Below, piece after piece: positions 1 to 6,459 of a stretch of 20,579 nucleotides of DNA. Each line of letters begins with the position of its first letter. Position 1 is the first letter of the stretch. Where the stretch lies: contig CAMJIC010000014.1 in assembly GCA_946405675.1 (NCBI GenBank), forward strand, positions 1 through 20,579. Direction: 5' to 3'. A model generated the notes under the pieces. It made no database searches and was not told the origin of the DNA. It saw nothing but the letters and a program-made list of their open reading frames with translations. The position numbers were made by a program, and so were the translations under genes. The stretch is from an uncultured Clostridia bacterium (GTDB lineage Bacteria; Bacillota; Clostridia; Lachnospirales; Lachnospiraceae).

Positions 1-1041
1 GGAGGTCAGGATGCCGTCGCCGGTGGTGGCGTATTTCTGGAAAATGATATGGCCTGACTGCTCTCCGCCGATGGAGTATCCATTCTTCAGCATGTTCTCG
101 GCTACATACTTATCGCCGACATCTGTCTTCTCCGTATGGATTCCCAGCTCATCGCAGGCCTTGTAGAGCCCCATATTGCTCATGACCGTCGTCACGATCG
201 TGTCGCCGTCCAGCTTGCCCGTCTCCTTCATGTGCTTTCCGCACAGGTACATGATCTGGTCGCCGTCAACCACTTCCCCTTTCTCATCAACAGCCAGGCA
301 CCGGTCCGCGTCCCCGTCGAAAGCAAAGCCCACGTCCAGGTGGTTTTCCTTCACGTATTCCTGCAATGCCTCCATATGGGTGGAGCCGCAGTGGTCGTTG
401 ATGTTCAGCCCGTCCGGGGTGTTGTTGATCACATAGACCTTGGCGCCCAACGCCTCATAGACAGCACGAGCGATATTCCAGGAAGCGCCGTTGGCGCAGT
501 CAAGGCCGACCCTGACTCCGTTGAATCCCCTGGTAGGAATAGCCATCAGATAGCCGATATAGCGGTTTCTGCCTGCAGCGTAGTCCACGACGTTGCCCAT
601 GTTCTCCCGCTCCGCCAAGGGGATCGACTCATGGTCGCCGTCGATATATGCCTCGATCTTCTCTTCGACCTCCGGCTCGATCTTCTGCCCATTGGCCCGC
701 ATGATCTTGATTCCATTGTCATAAAACGGATTGTGGGAGGCAGAGATCATGATGCCGCAGTCAAAGCCGTCCGTCCTGCAGCAGTAGGACACGGACGGAG
801 TGGTCGTGACATGCAAAAGGTAGGCATCCGCTCCGGAGGATGTGATGCCTGCGCTCAGGGCATATTCCAGAGTGTAGGAGGACCTTCTGGTATCCTTCCC
901 GATCACAATCCTTGCCCTGTGGTCTTCATGCTTCTTGCTGTAATACCAGCCGATATAGCGCCCTGTCAGAAATGCTTTCGCCGCTGTCAAAACTTTGTTG
1001 GCTTCCCCGCGGAAACCGTCTGTTCCAAAATACTTCCCCAT
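1..1041 (-). CDS. glmM: Phosphoglucosamine mutase, C-terminus outside window
   Basis: GlmM interconverts glucosamine-6-phosphate and glucosamine-1-phosphate in the cytoplasm, feeding UDP-GlcNAc and peptidoglycan synthesis. I translated the 347 codons visible here. The N-terminus reads MGKYFGTDGFRG, typical of the family. The phosphoserine loop ISASHNP is at residues 99-105, with Ser102 as the phospho-carrier. The metal-binding motif DGDADR is at 242-247, and the sugar-binding loop GEQSGH is near 326-331. The full enzyme is about 450 residues, so roughly 100 are missing at the window edge. An AAGGAAGG ribosome site lies about 11 nt before the ATG. It sits 91 bp downstream of nagB on the same strand, with no convincing terminator between them, so co-transcription is likely. 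Confidence 0.95.
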   Translation of the reverse strand, partial: MGKYFGTDGFRGEANKVLTAAKAFLTGRYIGWYYSKKHEDHRARIVIGKDTRRSSYTLEYALSAGITSSGADAYLLHVTTTPSVSYCCRTDGFDCGIMISASHNPFYDNGIKIMRANGQKIEPEVEEKIEAYIDGDHESIPLAERENMGNVVDYAAGRNRYIGYLMAIPTRGFNGVRVGLDCANGASWNIARAVYEALGAKVYVINNTPDGLNINDHCGSTHMEALQEYVKENHLDVGFAFDGDADRCLAVDEKGEVVDGDQIMYLCGKHMKETGKLDGDTIVTTVMSNMGLYKACDELGIHTEKTDVGDKYVAENMLKNGYSIGGEQSGHIIFQKYATTGDGILTS

Positions 1042-1132
1042 ATATATCCTGTACCTTCCTTAAAAAACGATCAGCCGCAGGCCACAACCCCTGCCAGCAG
1101 GCAAGGTCTTTCCTTCAGCATCAATAACCGGC

Positions 1133-1921
1133 TCAAAGCCTCTGGCTCTTCTCAATATCCTTGAAATACTTATAAGTATCCACCTTCAGCTCTCCGCAGG
1201 CTTCTTCATCGCAGGCGATGATCGCGTTGTTATGCAGCTGGATCGCAGAGCAGGTCCACATCTGGCTGACGCCGCCTTCAACTGTAGCTGCCAGCGCCCG
1301 CGCCTTGTTATGGCCGTTGATCAGGATCAGAACCTCCTTGGAATCCATGACCGTGCCGACGCCGACGGAAAGTGCCTCAGCCGGAACCGCCTCCGGGTCA
1401 TTGCCGAAGAAACGCGAATTCACGATCCTGGTGTCCGTGGTCAGCTTGCGCACACCGGTGCGGGAGTTCAGGGAAGTAAAGGGTTCGTTGAAGGCGATAT
1501 GGCCGTCAACGCCGATGCCGCCCATGAAAAGGTCAATCGGCCCCAGTGCTTTGATCTTCTCCTCATAGCGTCTGCACTCCTCCTCCGGATCCTCCGCCAT
1601 CCCGTTCAGGATATTGATCTGATCGGCAGGAATGTCGATATGGTCAAAGAGATTGTCATGCATGAAATACCAGTAGCTCTGGTCATGCGTCCGGGGCAGC
1701 CCCACATACTCGTCCATGTTAAAGGTAACAACATTCTTGAAGCTCACCTTGCCGCTCTTGTTCATCTCAACAAGCTCCCTGTACACGCCGATCGGCGAGG
1801 AGCCGGTCGGAAGACCAAGGACAAAAGGCCTGTCGCCCTTATGGCTGTTAATCGCTTCAACAATGTGGCATGCCGCCCATCTGGACATCTTCGCATAATC
1901 TTCCTGGATAATCAGACGCAT
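1133..1921 (-). CDS. nagB: Glucosamine-6-phosphate deaminase
   Basis: NagB converts glucosamine-6-phosphate to fructose-6-phosphate plus ammonia, the catabolic exit from amino sugars. Its 262 residues match the usual length (E. coli 266). The phosphate-binding loop LGLPTGSSP is at 35-43. The catalytic Asp is in NMDEY (Asp70, E. coli Asp72). The motif GIGVDGHIAFNEP at 135-147 supplies Asp139, His141 and Glu146, the counterparts of E. coli Asp141, His143 and Glu148. An AAAGGAAGG ribosome site lies 7 nt before the ATG. It is followed by glmM, so the catabolic and biosynthetic users of the same substrate appear to share a transcript. A promoter-like sequence lies about 120 nt upstream, giving a long GC-rich leader. 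Confidence 0.96.
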   Translation of the reverse strand: MRLIIQEDYAKMSRWAACHIVEAINSHKGDRPFVLGLPTGSSPIGVYRELVEMNKSGKVSFKNVVTFNMDEYVGLPRTHDQSYWYFMHDNLFDHIDIPADQINILNGMAEDPEEECRRYEEKIKALGPIDLFMGGIGVDGHIAFNEPFTSLNSRTGVRKLTTDTRIVNSRFFGNDPEAVPAEALSVGVGTVMDSKEVLILINGHNKARALAATVEGGVSQMWTCSAIQLHNNAIIACDEEACGELKVDTYKYFKDIEKSQRL

Positions 1922-1928
1922 ATATATT

Positions 1929-1937
1929 CCTTCCTTT
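1929..1937 (-). promoter_or_regulatory. nagB ribosome binding site
   Basis: AAAGGAAGG on the minus strand lies 7 nt upstream of the nagB ATG. The same AAGGAAGG core followed by ATATATG also precedes glmM. Confidence 0.75.
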
Positions 1938-1943
1938 CACATC

Positions 1944-1990
1944 GCCGTTCTCACGGCAGGCTCCGCCGCCCTGCAGCGGACGCCCCTGCC
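1944..1990 (-). promoter_or_regulatory. Structured nagB leader, two stem-loops
   Basis: Two hairpins lie between the predicted nagB promoter and its ribosome site. The proximal one is GCCGT-GAGA-ACGGC (1944-1957), a 5-bp stem with a GNRA-type tetraloop ending 6 nt before the Shine-Dalgarno. The distal one pairs 1955-1960 with 1985-1990 (GGCAGG/CCTGCC) and 1962-1966 with 1976-1980. The two share three bases, so they may be alternative folds. No known riboswitch class was recognised. Confidence 0.4.
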
Positions 1991-2039
1991 CGGTCACGCC
2001 CCTCAGGACACAGCCGGGGTATATCTTGAGTCATTCCTA

Positions 2040-2068
2040 AATATACTGGATTGATATCGCCTTTTCAA
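2040..2068 (-). promoter_or_regulatory. Predicted sigma-A promoter for nagB-glmM
   Basis: On the minus strand TTGAAA (2063-2068) is separated by exactly 17 nt from TATATT (2040-2045). Both are close to the consensus of the housekeeping sigma factor. It would start transcription near 2033, about 110 nt before the nagB start codon. Confidence 0.6.
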
Positions 2069-2113
2069 GTATCGCCTTTTCCGGTTCAGCATAGTGTTCG
2101 TGCCGCTGCCACT

Positions 2114-2399
2114 GCAAGTCACGCCCCTGCCAGCGAGCCGGCCTGTGGGTGTGCCCCCTCCTGAATCCATTTAACAGGAGCGAGACGGGATCCACGACTT
2201 ACGGAGACTTAGCGGCCGGGATATGAAGAAATAATACGCTGAATATCCCGGCCGCTTAGTCGGAGTTAGTCGTTAGCCCGGCGAAGCGGGTTTTGGATGA
2301 AGGAGGGCGCTGCGTGCCAGTGACACGCGTTTAGCGCCGACCGGAGCGAAGCGTAGACGCACACCCACAGGCCGGACCGCTGGCAGGGGTGTGACTTGC
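2114..2399. repeat. Composite 286-bp palindromic intergenic element
   Basis: A non-coding element bounded by 42-bp inverted arms. The left arm is 2114-2155 and the right arm 2358-2399, with about 38 of 42 positions matching. Both arms begin with GCAAGTCAC and contain CTGCCAGCG and GGCCTGTGGGTGTG. At the centre a second inverted repeat pairs 2194-2224 with 2243-2273. It includes a perfect 14-bp stem AGCGGCCGGGATAT around an 18-nt loop. Another nested stem (2306-2338) pairs GGCGCT with AGCGCC. The tetranucleotide CACT lies just outside both ends (2110-2113 and 2400-2403) and could be a target duplication. No open frame in it looks genuine. It fills most of the 497-bp gap between nagB and the upstream gene. 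Confidence 0.8.
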
Positions 2400-2418
2400 C
2401 ACTTCGGCTTACTCCGGC

Positions 2419-3096
2419 TTATTCTCTTCTGATGACATGCTCCGGATCCTTGAAGATCGAATCCGCCGGAATGACGCCTCGCACGCAGGAGGTCGGATAG
2501 ACGCTGCTCCGCTTCCCGATCACAGTGCCGGGATTCAATACGGAATTGCACCCCACCTCAACGCAATCGCCCAGCATGGCGCCAACCTTCTTGCGTCCGG
2601 CAGCCACCTCCTCCGGATGGTCCGGATCGCTCAGGTGATCCTTGATCACCACCAAAGCCTTGTCGCTCTTGACATTGGACGTGATGCTGCCGGCTCCCAT
2701 ATGGGCCTTGTATCCAAGGATGGAATCTCCGACATAGTTGTAATGCGGCACCTGGACATTGTCGAAAAGGATCACATTCTTCAGCTCTGTCGAATTGCCG
2801 ACGACACAATTGCTGCCCACCAGGGCCGATCCCCTGATAAAGGCGCACTGGCGCACCTCGGTTTCAGGTCCGATGATACACGGTCCGTGGATGTAAGCCG
2901 TCGGAAAGACCACCGCACTTTTCGCGATCCAGACATCCTCCTGGGGATGATCATACTCCTGGAGATCCAATGTCTCTCCCAGCTTCAGAATAAAATCCGA
3001 AAGCCCTTCAAGTGCTTCCCATGGGTAGGTGAAAGACTCCAGGTACGGCTTTGCCGCTGTGTGCTCCAGTGAATATAGATCCTTTATTGTAACCAT
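2419..3096 (-). CDS. GlmU C-terminal-like acetyltransferase (left-handed beta-helix)
   Basis: A 225-residue protein made of hexapeptide repeats from about residue 55 to 215, predicting a left-handed parallel beta-helix. The segment VPHYNYVGDS (116-125) followed by GAGSITSN (134-141) closely resembles the acetyltransferase half of GlmU, where the corresponding His is catalytic; here it is His118. The N-terminal uridyltransferase half of GlmU is absent, replaced by about 50 mostly helical residues. A CoA-dependent acetylation of glucosamine-1-phosphate or another sugar phosphate is a reasonable inference, since nagB and glmM follow on the same strand. The substrate is not proven. A GAGGG ribosome site lies 4 nt before the ATG. 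A copy of the palindromic repeat begins about 20 bp after its stop codon. Confidence 0.85.
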   Translation of the reverse strand: MVTIKDLYSLEHTAAKPYLESFTYPWEALEGLSDFILKLGETLDLQEYDHPQEDVWIAKSAVVFPTAYIHGPCIIGPETEVRQCAFIRGSALVGSNCVVGNSTELKNVILFDNVQVPHYNYVGDSILGYKAHMGAGSITSNVKSDKALVVIKDHLSDPDHPEEVAAGRKKVGAMLGDCVEVGCNSVLNPGTVIGKRSSVYPTSCVRGVIPADSIFKDPEHVIRRE

Positions 3097-3425
3097 ATTT
3101 CCCTCATTTCTTTCTCGATTTTACGACAGGTTTTCATGTTTGTTGTCTTCGCTGATGTCCGATTCTAAGCTCTTGCGGCATATAACACTCCTCCGTCCTG
3201 AGAAAACTCCAGTATCAAATGAGCGTTATTCTTCATTAACTCCTGGGAAAAAAAATCTCCTCCTCAGAATATTCATTCACCTCATAGCGGCCTGACTGAT
3301 ATCATCCCGGTTATTGTTGCATAGGTTTTCGAAGTTTGTCAATCAGATAATGATGTTGTCGTGTAACTGTTCAGGACAGCCCGAAGCACTTGCTGCTGAG
3401 GGCGTATGAAAGTGTATATTAAGTG
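3097..3425. other. Intergenic stretch without recognised content
   Basis: About 330 bp upstream of the beta-helix gene. It contains AT-rich DNA in which the gene's promoter should lie. ATTTTA at 3118-3123 (TAAAAT on the minus strand) is a possible -10, but no good -35 partner was found. The segment near 3365-3377 reads TAACTGTTCAGGACAG, a degenerate half of the palindrome found about 90 bp further on. No gene is supported. Confidence 0.5.
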
Positions 3426-3496
3426 GCATCGGGCGATTCAGGATGCGAAGCATCGCCCGATGCGTAACTGTTCAGAACAGGTTCTGAACAGTTACG
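3426..3496. repeat. Family B palindromic repeat, copy 1 (two adjacent stem-loops)
   Basis: Two perfect inverted repeats stand back to back. GCATCGGGCGAT (3426-3437) pairs with ATCGCCCGATGC (3452-3463) around a 14-nt loop. CGTAACTGTTCAGAAC (3463-3478) is mirrored by its exact complement at 3481-3496, with only AG between, giving a 34-nt palindrome. Read on the minus strand, the palindrome followed by GCATCGGG and TTCGCATCC recurs near 8714-8765 and 13270-13340. It is therefore a dispersed intergenic repeat rather than a terminator of one gene. Confidence 0.8.
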
Positions 3497-3616
3497 TTGT
3501 CGTTTCCAAATGGCGCCAAAGGATTACAAGTTACATCCTCTGGAAGCTCCGCTGCGCGGGCGTGACTTATAACCTCCAAGTCGTTAACGAACAGGAGCTT
3601 TCTTTCACAAAACAGG

Positions 3617-3653
3617 GGCGGGCTGCCACCCCCCGAAGGGGATGCAGCCCGCC
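3617..3653 (-). terminator. Terminator of the AMP-ligase gene
   Basis: A 10-bp GC-rich stem (GGCGGGCTGC at 3617-3626 with GCAGCCCGCC at 3644-3653) can be extended inward by CCCC/GGGG pairs around TTCG. On the minus strand it is followed by CCTGTTTTGTG. It lies about 70 bp after the stop codon of the AMP-ligase gene and fits an intrinsic terminator with a modest U-tract. Confidence 0.7.
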
Positions 3654-3721
3654 TGTCTGTTGTTATCTTTCATCGTCCGGCAATACCGGTGAGGCTGCTT
3701 TGCGCCTCACGTCCTTGCATA

Positions 3722-4237
3722 TTACTCCTCGGAATTCTCTTCCTCACCGGCTTCCTCAGCCTTCTCAGCTTCTTCCTTTGCCTTCTTGCGCTCTTCCATG
3801 GCTGTGTTGACCATATCGCGTACCCGCTCCTTACCCTTGAAACGGAAATCAACAGCAGAGTCAAGCTGTTCTACGAAATGCGCGTTGGACACCTCCTGGA
3901 ACTCCTTCAGGTTCTGCATGAACGCCTTCGGAGAGATGAGCGGGAATCCAAACAGAGAGGGTGCTTCATCCGGCATGATCGCGGCAAAGGTATCCTCGAT
4001 ATCCAGCGTGTTCTTGAAGAACTGATTCCACTGCTCCTTGGATGCCTCCATCGCGGACTTCTGCATGTCGATCATCTGCTCCCAGAAGGTCATCATGCTG
4101 GACTTGACATCTTCCTTGCGCGCCTTGACATTCTCGTCATTCTTCTTCTCAGCCATCTTCTGTGCGAACGCCATCATCGGCGGGACAGGCATCTTCGGCA
4201 TAAAGTTGCTCATCGGGTTCTTCTTTTTCTTGCTCAT
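3722..4237 (-). CDS. Possible independently translated phasin-like tail (internal start)
   Basis: Inside the AMP-ligase frame, ATG at 4237 begins MSKKKKNPMSNFMPKMP and would give a 171-residue protein identical to residues 698-868 of the fusion. GAAAGGAG (4246-4253 read on the minus strand) lies 8 nt before it. This is the best ribosome site of the whole gene and better than that of the full-length start. The product has no enzyme motif. It contains FWEQMIDMQKSAMEASKEQW-type amphipathic helices reminiscent of phasins (granule-coating proteins), a Pro/Phe-rich middle and a C-terminal acidic coil. The phasin comparison is by character only, not by a search. It could also be a remnant of a once separate gene that became fused. 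Confidence 0.5.
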   Translation of the reverse strand: MSKKKKNPMSNFMPKMPVPPMMAFAQKMAEKKNDENVKARKEDVKSSMMTFWEQMIDMQKSAMEASKEQWNQFFKNTLDIEDTFAAIMPDEAPSLFGFPLISPKAFMQNLKEFQEVSNAHFVEQLDSAVDFRFKGKERVRDMVNTAMEERKKAKEEAEKAEEAGEEENSEE

Positions 4238-6328
4238 GTTATTTACTCCTTTCATTAATGGCATCATATATTTACGATATGCCAGACTGAACATCTTTGG
4301 TGTTGCATTATACATACTAGCAGGAATATTACGGATGTCAAATCCTGTCAGCTTCAGAACAAGCTCCCTCATCCCGGGGATCTTAAACAGCTTGGAATAA
4401 CGTCCCTTATTGAGGTCCGGGATGATGGCAAACACTTCCGACAGGATCGTGTAGGGATCCCCCTGCAATTCCTCCGGAATGCCCGCGCCCATGGTGGCGT
4501 TCTCACCTTCCGTCGCCGGGACAAGCAGGATGTCGACCACCTTGCCGTCCATCTTGACAGGCTTCACGGAATAGCGGCTTCCCTTCACCACTCCGGCCGC
4601 CAGCTGCTTGATGTCCACCTTGCCGCTGGAATTCAGAGGGATGCTCTGGGCAATGACGCACTGGCTGGGAAGGTTGGTGTCCTCCAGGACTCCGTCCTTG
4701 ATGAATACCTGGATCAGCGCCTTGCGCAGGGTGTTCAGGCTGCCCGCTCCCTTCTCGTTCATCTCCACGTAGAGCACCGGGATGTTATCGTGCAGGGTCT
4801 TGTGAAGCTCCGGCGCGACGCCGCAGGCTGCGATGCCCGGCTGGGACGTGATCGCGTTCTGAACCAGGCCGGCGTCAAAACGCACCCCTGCGTTGTTGAC
4901 AAAGAACTGGTTGGATCTGCCGATGCAGGTCATGCTCCCGTCCTCATTCACGCGCACCATGTCGTTGGAGTTGAAATACTCCTCGCCGTCGATCTCCTCC
5001 AGCTCGAAGAACACCGTGTCATCCAGGCGGCCGGTGCTCATCGTCGGCGAATTCAGGAACAGGATGCCCGTATGCTGCCCATCGGAGACATCATAGTAGC
5101 GGTCTTCCTCTTCCACATAGATCTTCGCCTTGAAGCCCGGCAGCAGGAATCCGATGGCATCATCCTCGCGGGATGAAGGAGAGAGCATGCAGGCGCCGCC
5201 CAGCTCGGAAAGCCCGTAGCCGTTGATGATCCGGGCCGGAGAGCCGCAGGATCTCAGGTAATCATTGAACTTCTTCTTATACTCCGGAGAGATATAAGTG
5301 CCGCCCATGAACACGATCTTCAGCTTGGAAAGGTCGATGTCCGGCATGGTCTTCAGCCAGGAATCCAGGATGCTCTTACTGGTAAAGAGCACGTTGATCC
5401 CATAATGCTCGATTGCCTCCGAATACCGCGGGTTGGTGGCGCCAAAGGGCAGGCTGACAATCTCCATGCCAAGACCCAGTGGCGTATGCAGCATGTCCAC
5501 CATCGCGTAGACCCAGGACATATTCAGGGTCAGGTAGGTGACCATGTGCTTCGGCGCCTTCGCGAAGTCCTCATAAGTCTCCTTCGCCTTGATCGCGCTG
5601 ATCACGAAGGAATTTAAGGCCGCATCGGTCATGGGCACCGGCTTGTGCATGCCGCTGACGGTACCGGTCGTGTGAAGCACGATGGATGACTGTCCTTTGC
5701 CGTAGGAGATCGGGAACGCCTCATACTTCTTCAGCATATCCTCCATCAGGATCGCGCCCGGCAGCTCACGGAACAGTTCTCTGTTCATATTGCGGAGCAT
5801 CTCCACCGCAGGAATCCCGTATTCCCCTCCCATCGGGCTTTCCAGCACGATGATGTTGCGCAGACCCAGGAGTTCCCGGTCCCGCAGCAGGCACTTCATC
5901 AGCTGCGGGAAAGCATAGATCTCAGAAACCACGAGATCCGTGATCTTCTCCCGCTCGATCATGCTCTGGATCTGCTTATCATCATACAGGTCAAACGGAT
6001 AAATCAGGGACACAGAAGCCCCCGTCATATTCAATCCGTAGAATGCAAATACCGTTTCGGTCAGCGGTGTACCGATGAGCGCAACCCTTGCGTGGCTGCG
6101 TCCGGTCATATCCATGCCGGAGAACGCTTCCGCGTACCGTTCCCAATAGCGGAACATCTGGCGGTAAGTGTACTGCCGGTATCCATCCGTGATCGCCATG
6201 CTGTCCAGGCGATCAGCACTATAAGAATTCAACTCCTTGATAAAGGACCAGCAAAGCTGATCAGCCAGCTCACCGCTTTCCAGCCGCTCAATCACCTTCT
6301 CGTACTGCTCCTTTTCACTCTTTTTCAT
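3722..6328 (-). CDS. AMP-binding acyl-CoA synthetase-like enzyme fused to phasin-like tail
   Basis: An 868-residue protein of the adenylate-forming superfamily (acyl-CoA synthetases, NRPS A-domains). The nucleotide-binding loop is HTTGTVSGMHKPV (219-231), a variant of the usual TSGTTGxPKG. YGLSELG (371-377) is motif A5. NSNDMV (453-458) and GRSNQFFVNNAGVRFD (470-485) correspond to A7 and A8. PLNSSGKVD (564-572) is motif A10 with the catalytic Lys570. About 100 residues without recognised motifs follow. From residue 698 there is a Met/Lys-rich, charged tail predicted to form amphipathic helices, ending in a Glu/Ala/Lys coiled stretch. The substrate cannot be read from sequence; a carboxylic or fatty acid is likely. 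No carrier-protein domain or membrane segment is evident. The gene has its own predicted -10 and a terminator, so it may be monocistronic. An AAAGGGGG sequence lies about 14 nt before the ATG. Confidence 0.88.
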   Translation of the reverse strand: MKKSEKEQYEKVIERLESGELADQLCWSFIKELNSYSADRLDSMAITDGYRQYTYRQMFRYWERYAEAFSGMDMTGRSHARVALIGTPLTETVFAFYGLNMTGASVSLIYPFDLYDDKQIQSMIEREKITDLVVSEIYAFPQLMKCLLRDRELLGLRNIIVLESPMGGEYGIPAVEMLRNMNRELFRELPGAILMEDMLKKYEAFPISYGKGQSSIVLHTTGTVSGMHKPVPMTDAALNSFVISAIKAKETYEDFAKAPKHMVTYLTLNMSWVYAMVDMLHTPLGLGMEIVSLPFGATNPRYSEAIEHYGINVLFTSKSILDSWLKTMPDIDLSKLKIVFMGGTYISPEYKKKFNDYLRSCGSPARIINGYGLSELGGACMLSPSSREDDAIGFLLPGFKAKIYVEEEDRYYDVSDGQHTGILFLNSPTMSTGRLDDTVFFELEEIDGEEYFNSNDMVRVNEDGSMTCIGRSNQFFVNNAGVRFDAGLVQNAITSQPGIAACGVAPELHKTLHDNIPVLYVEMNEKGAGSLNTLRKALIQVFIKDGVLEDTNLPSQCVIAQSIPLNSSGKVDIKQLAAGVVKGSRYSVKPVKMDGKVVDILLVPATEGENATMGAGIPEELQGDPYTILSEVFAIIPDLNKGRYSKLFKIPGMRELVLKLTGFDIRNIPASMYNATPKMFSLAYRKYMMPLMKGVNNMSKKKKNPMSNFMPKMPVPPMMAFAQKMAEKKNDENVKARKEDVKSSMMTFWEQMIDMQKSAMEASKEQWNQFFKNTLDIEDTFAAIMPDEAPSLFGFPLISPKAFMQNLKEFQEVSNAHFVEQLDSAVDFRFKGKERVRDMVNTAMEERKKAKEEAEKAEEAGEEENSEE

Positions 6329-6372
6329 TTTAAAAAGCCATGCCCCCTTTCGAATAATAAAGCACCTCTAAT

Positions 6373-6378
6373 ATTATA
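6373..6378 (-). promoter_or_regulatory. Predicted -10 element of the AMP-ligase gene
   Basis: A perfect TATAAT on the minus strand, 44 nt upstream of the start codon, lies in a T-rich region. The sequence about 17 nt upstream (around GGTTTT) is a poor -35. The promoter call therefore rests mainly on the -10. Confidence 0.45.
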
Positions 6379-6459
6379 CCGGAAAAAGCGTTAAAAAACC
6401 GTAAAATTCCTGCAAAATTTTATTTTTTTACGCATCCACGGTTCACTGCTTCGGAATCC

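Noticed and set aside
1042..1132. Possible terminator between nagB and glmM
   Set aside because: Only a weak stem around CCTGC/GCAGG with a very short loop is seen, and the T-run is separated from it; co-transcription is more likely.
136..1164. Long plus-strand open frame opposite glmM
   Set aside because: It is antisense to a clear glmM with catalytic motifs and its translation has no recognisable domain; a shadow of a GC-rich gene.
2273..2551. Minus-strand open frame over the palindromic element and the end of the beta-helix gene
   Set aside because: It runs through inverted-repeat DNA and out of frame through a supported gene; the translation is Arg/Pro-rich without any domain.
3426..3496. 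CRISPR-like repeat possibility
   Set aside because: The repeats are dispersed palindromes with no regular spacers and no cas genes nearby.
3406..3810. Plus-strand frame of 134 codons
   Set aside because: Built from the family B palindrome, the terminator and antisense of the AMP-ligase end; no ribosome site and no domain.
6331..6342. Three-codon frame (Met-Ala-Phe-stop) just before the AMP-ligase start
   Set aside because: The ribosome-site-like AAAGGGGG is only 1 nt from its ATG; it more likely serves the main start, so a regulatory mini-frame is not supported.
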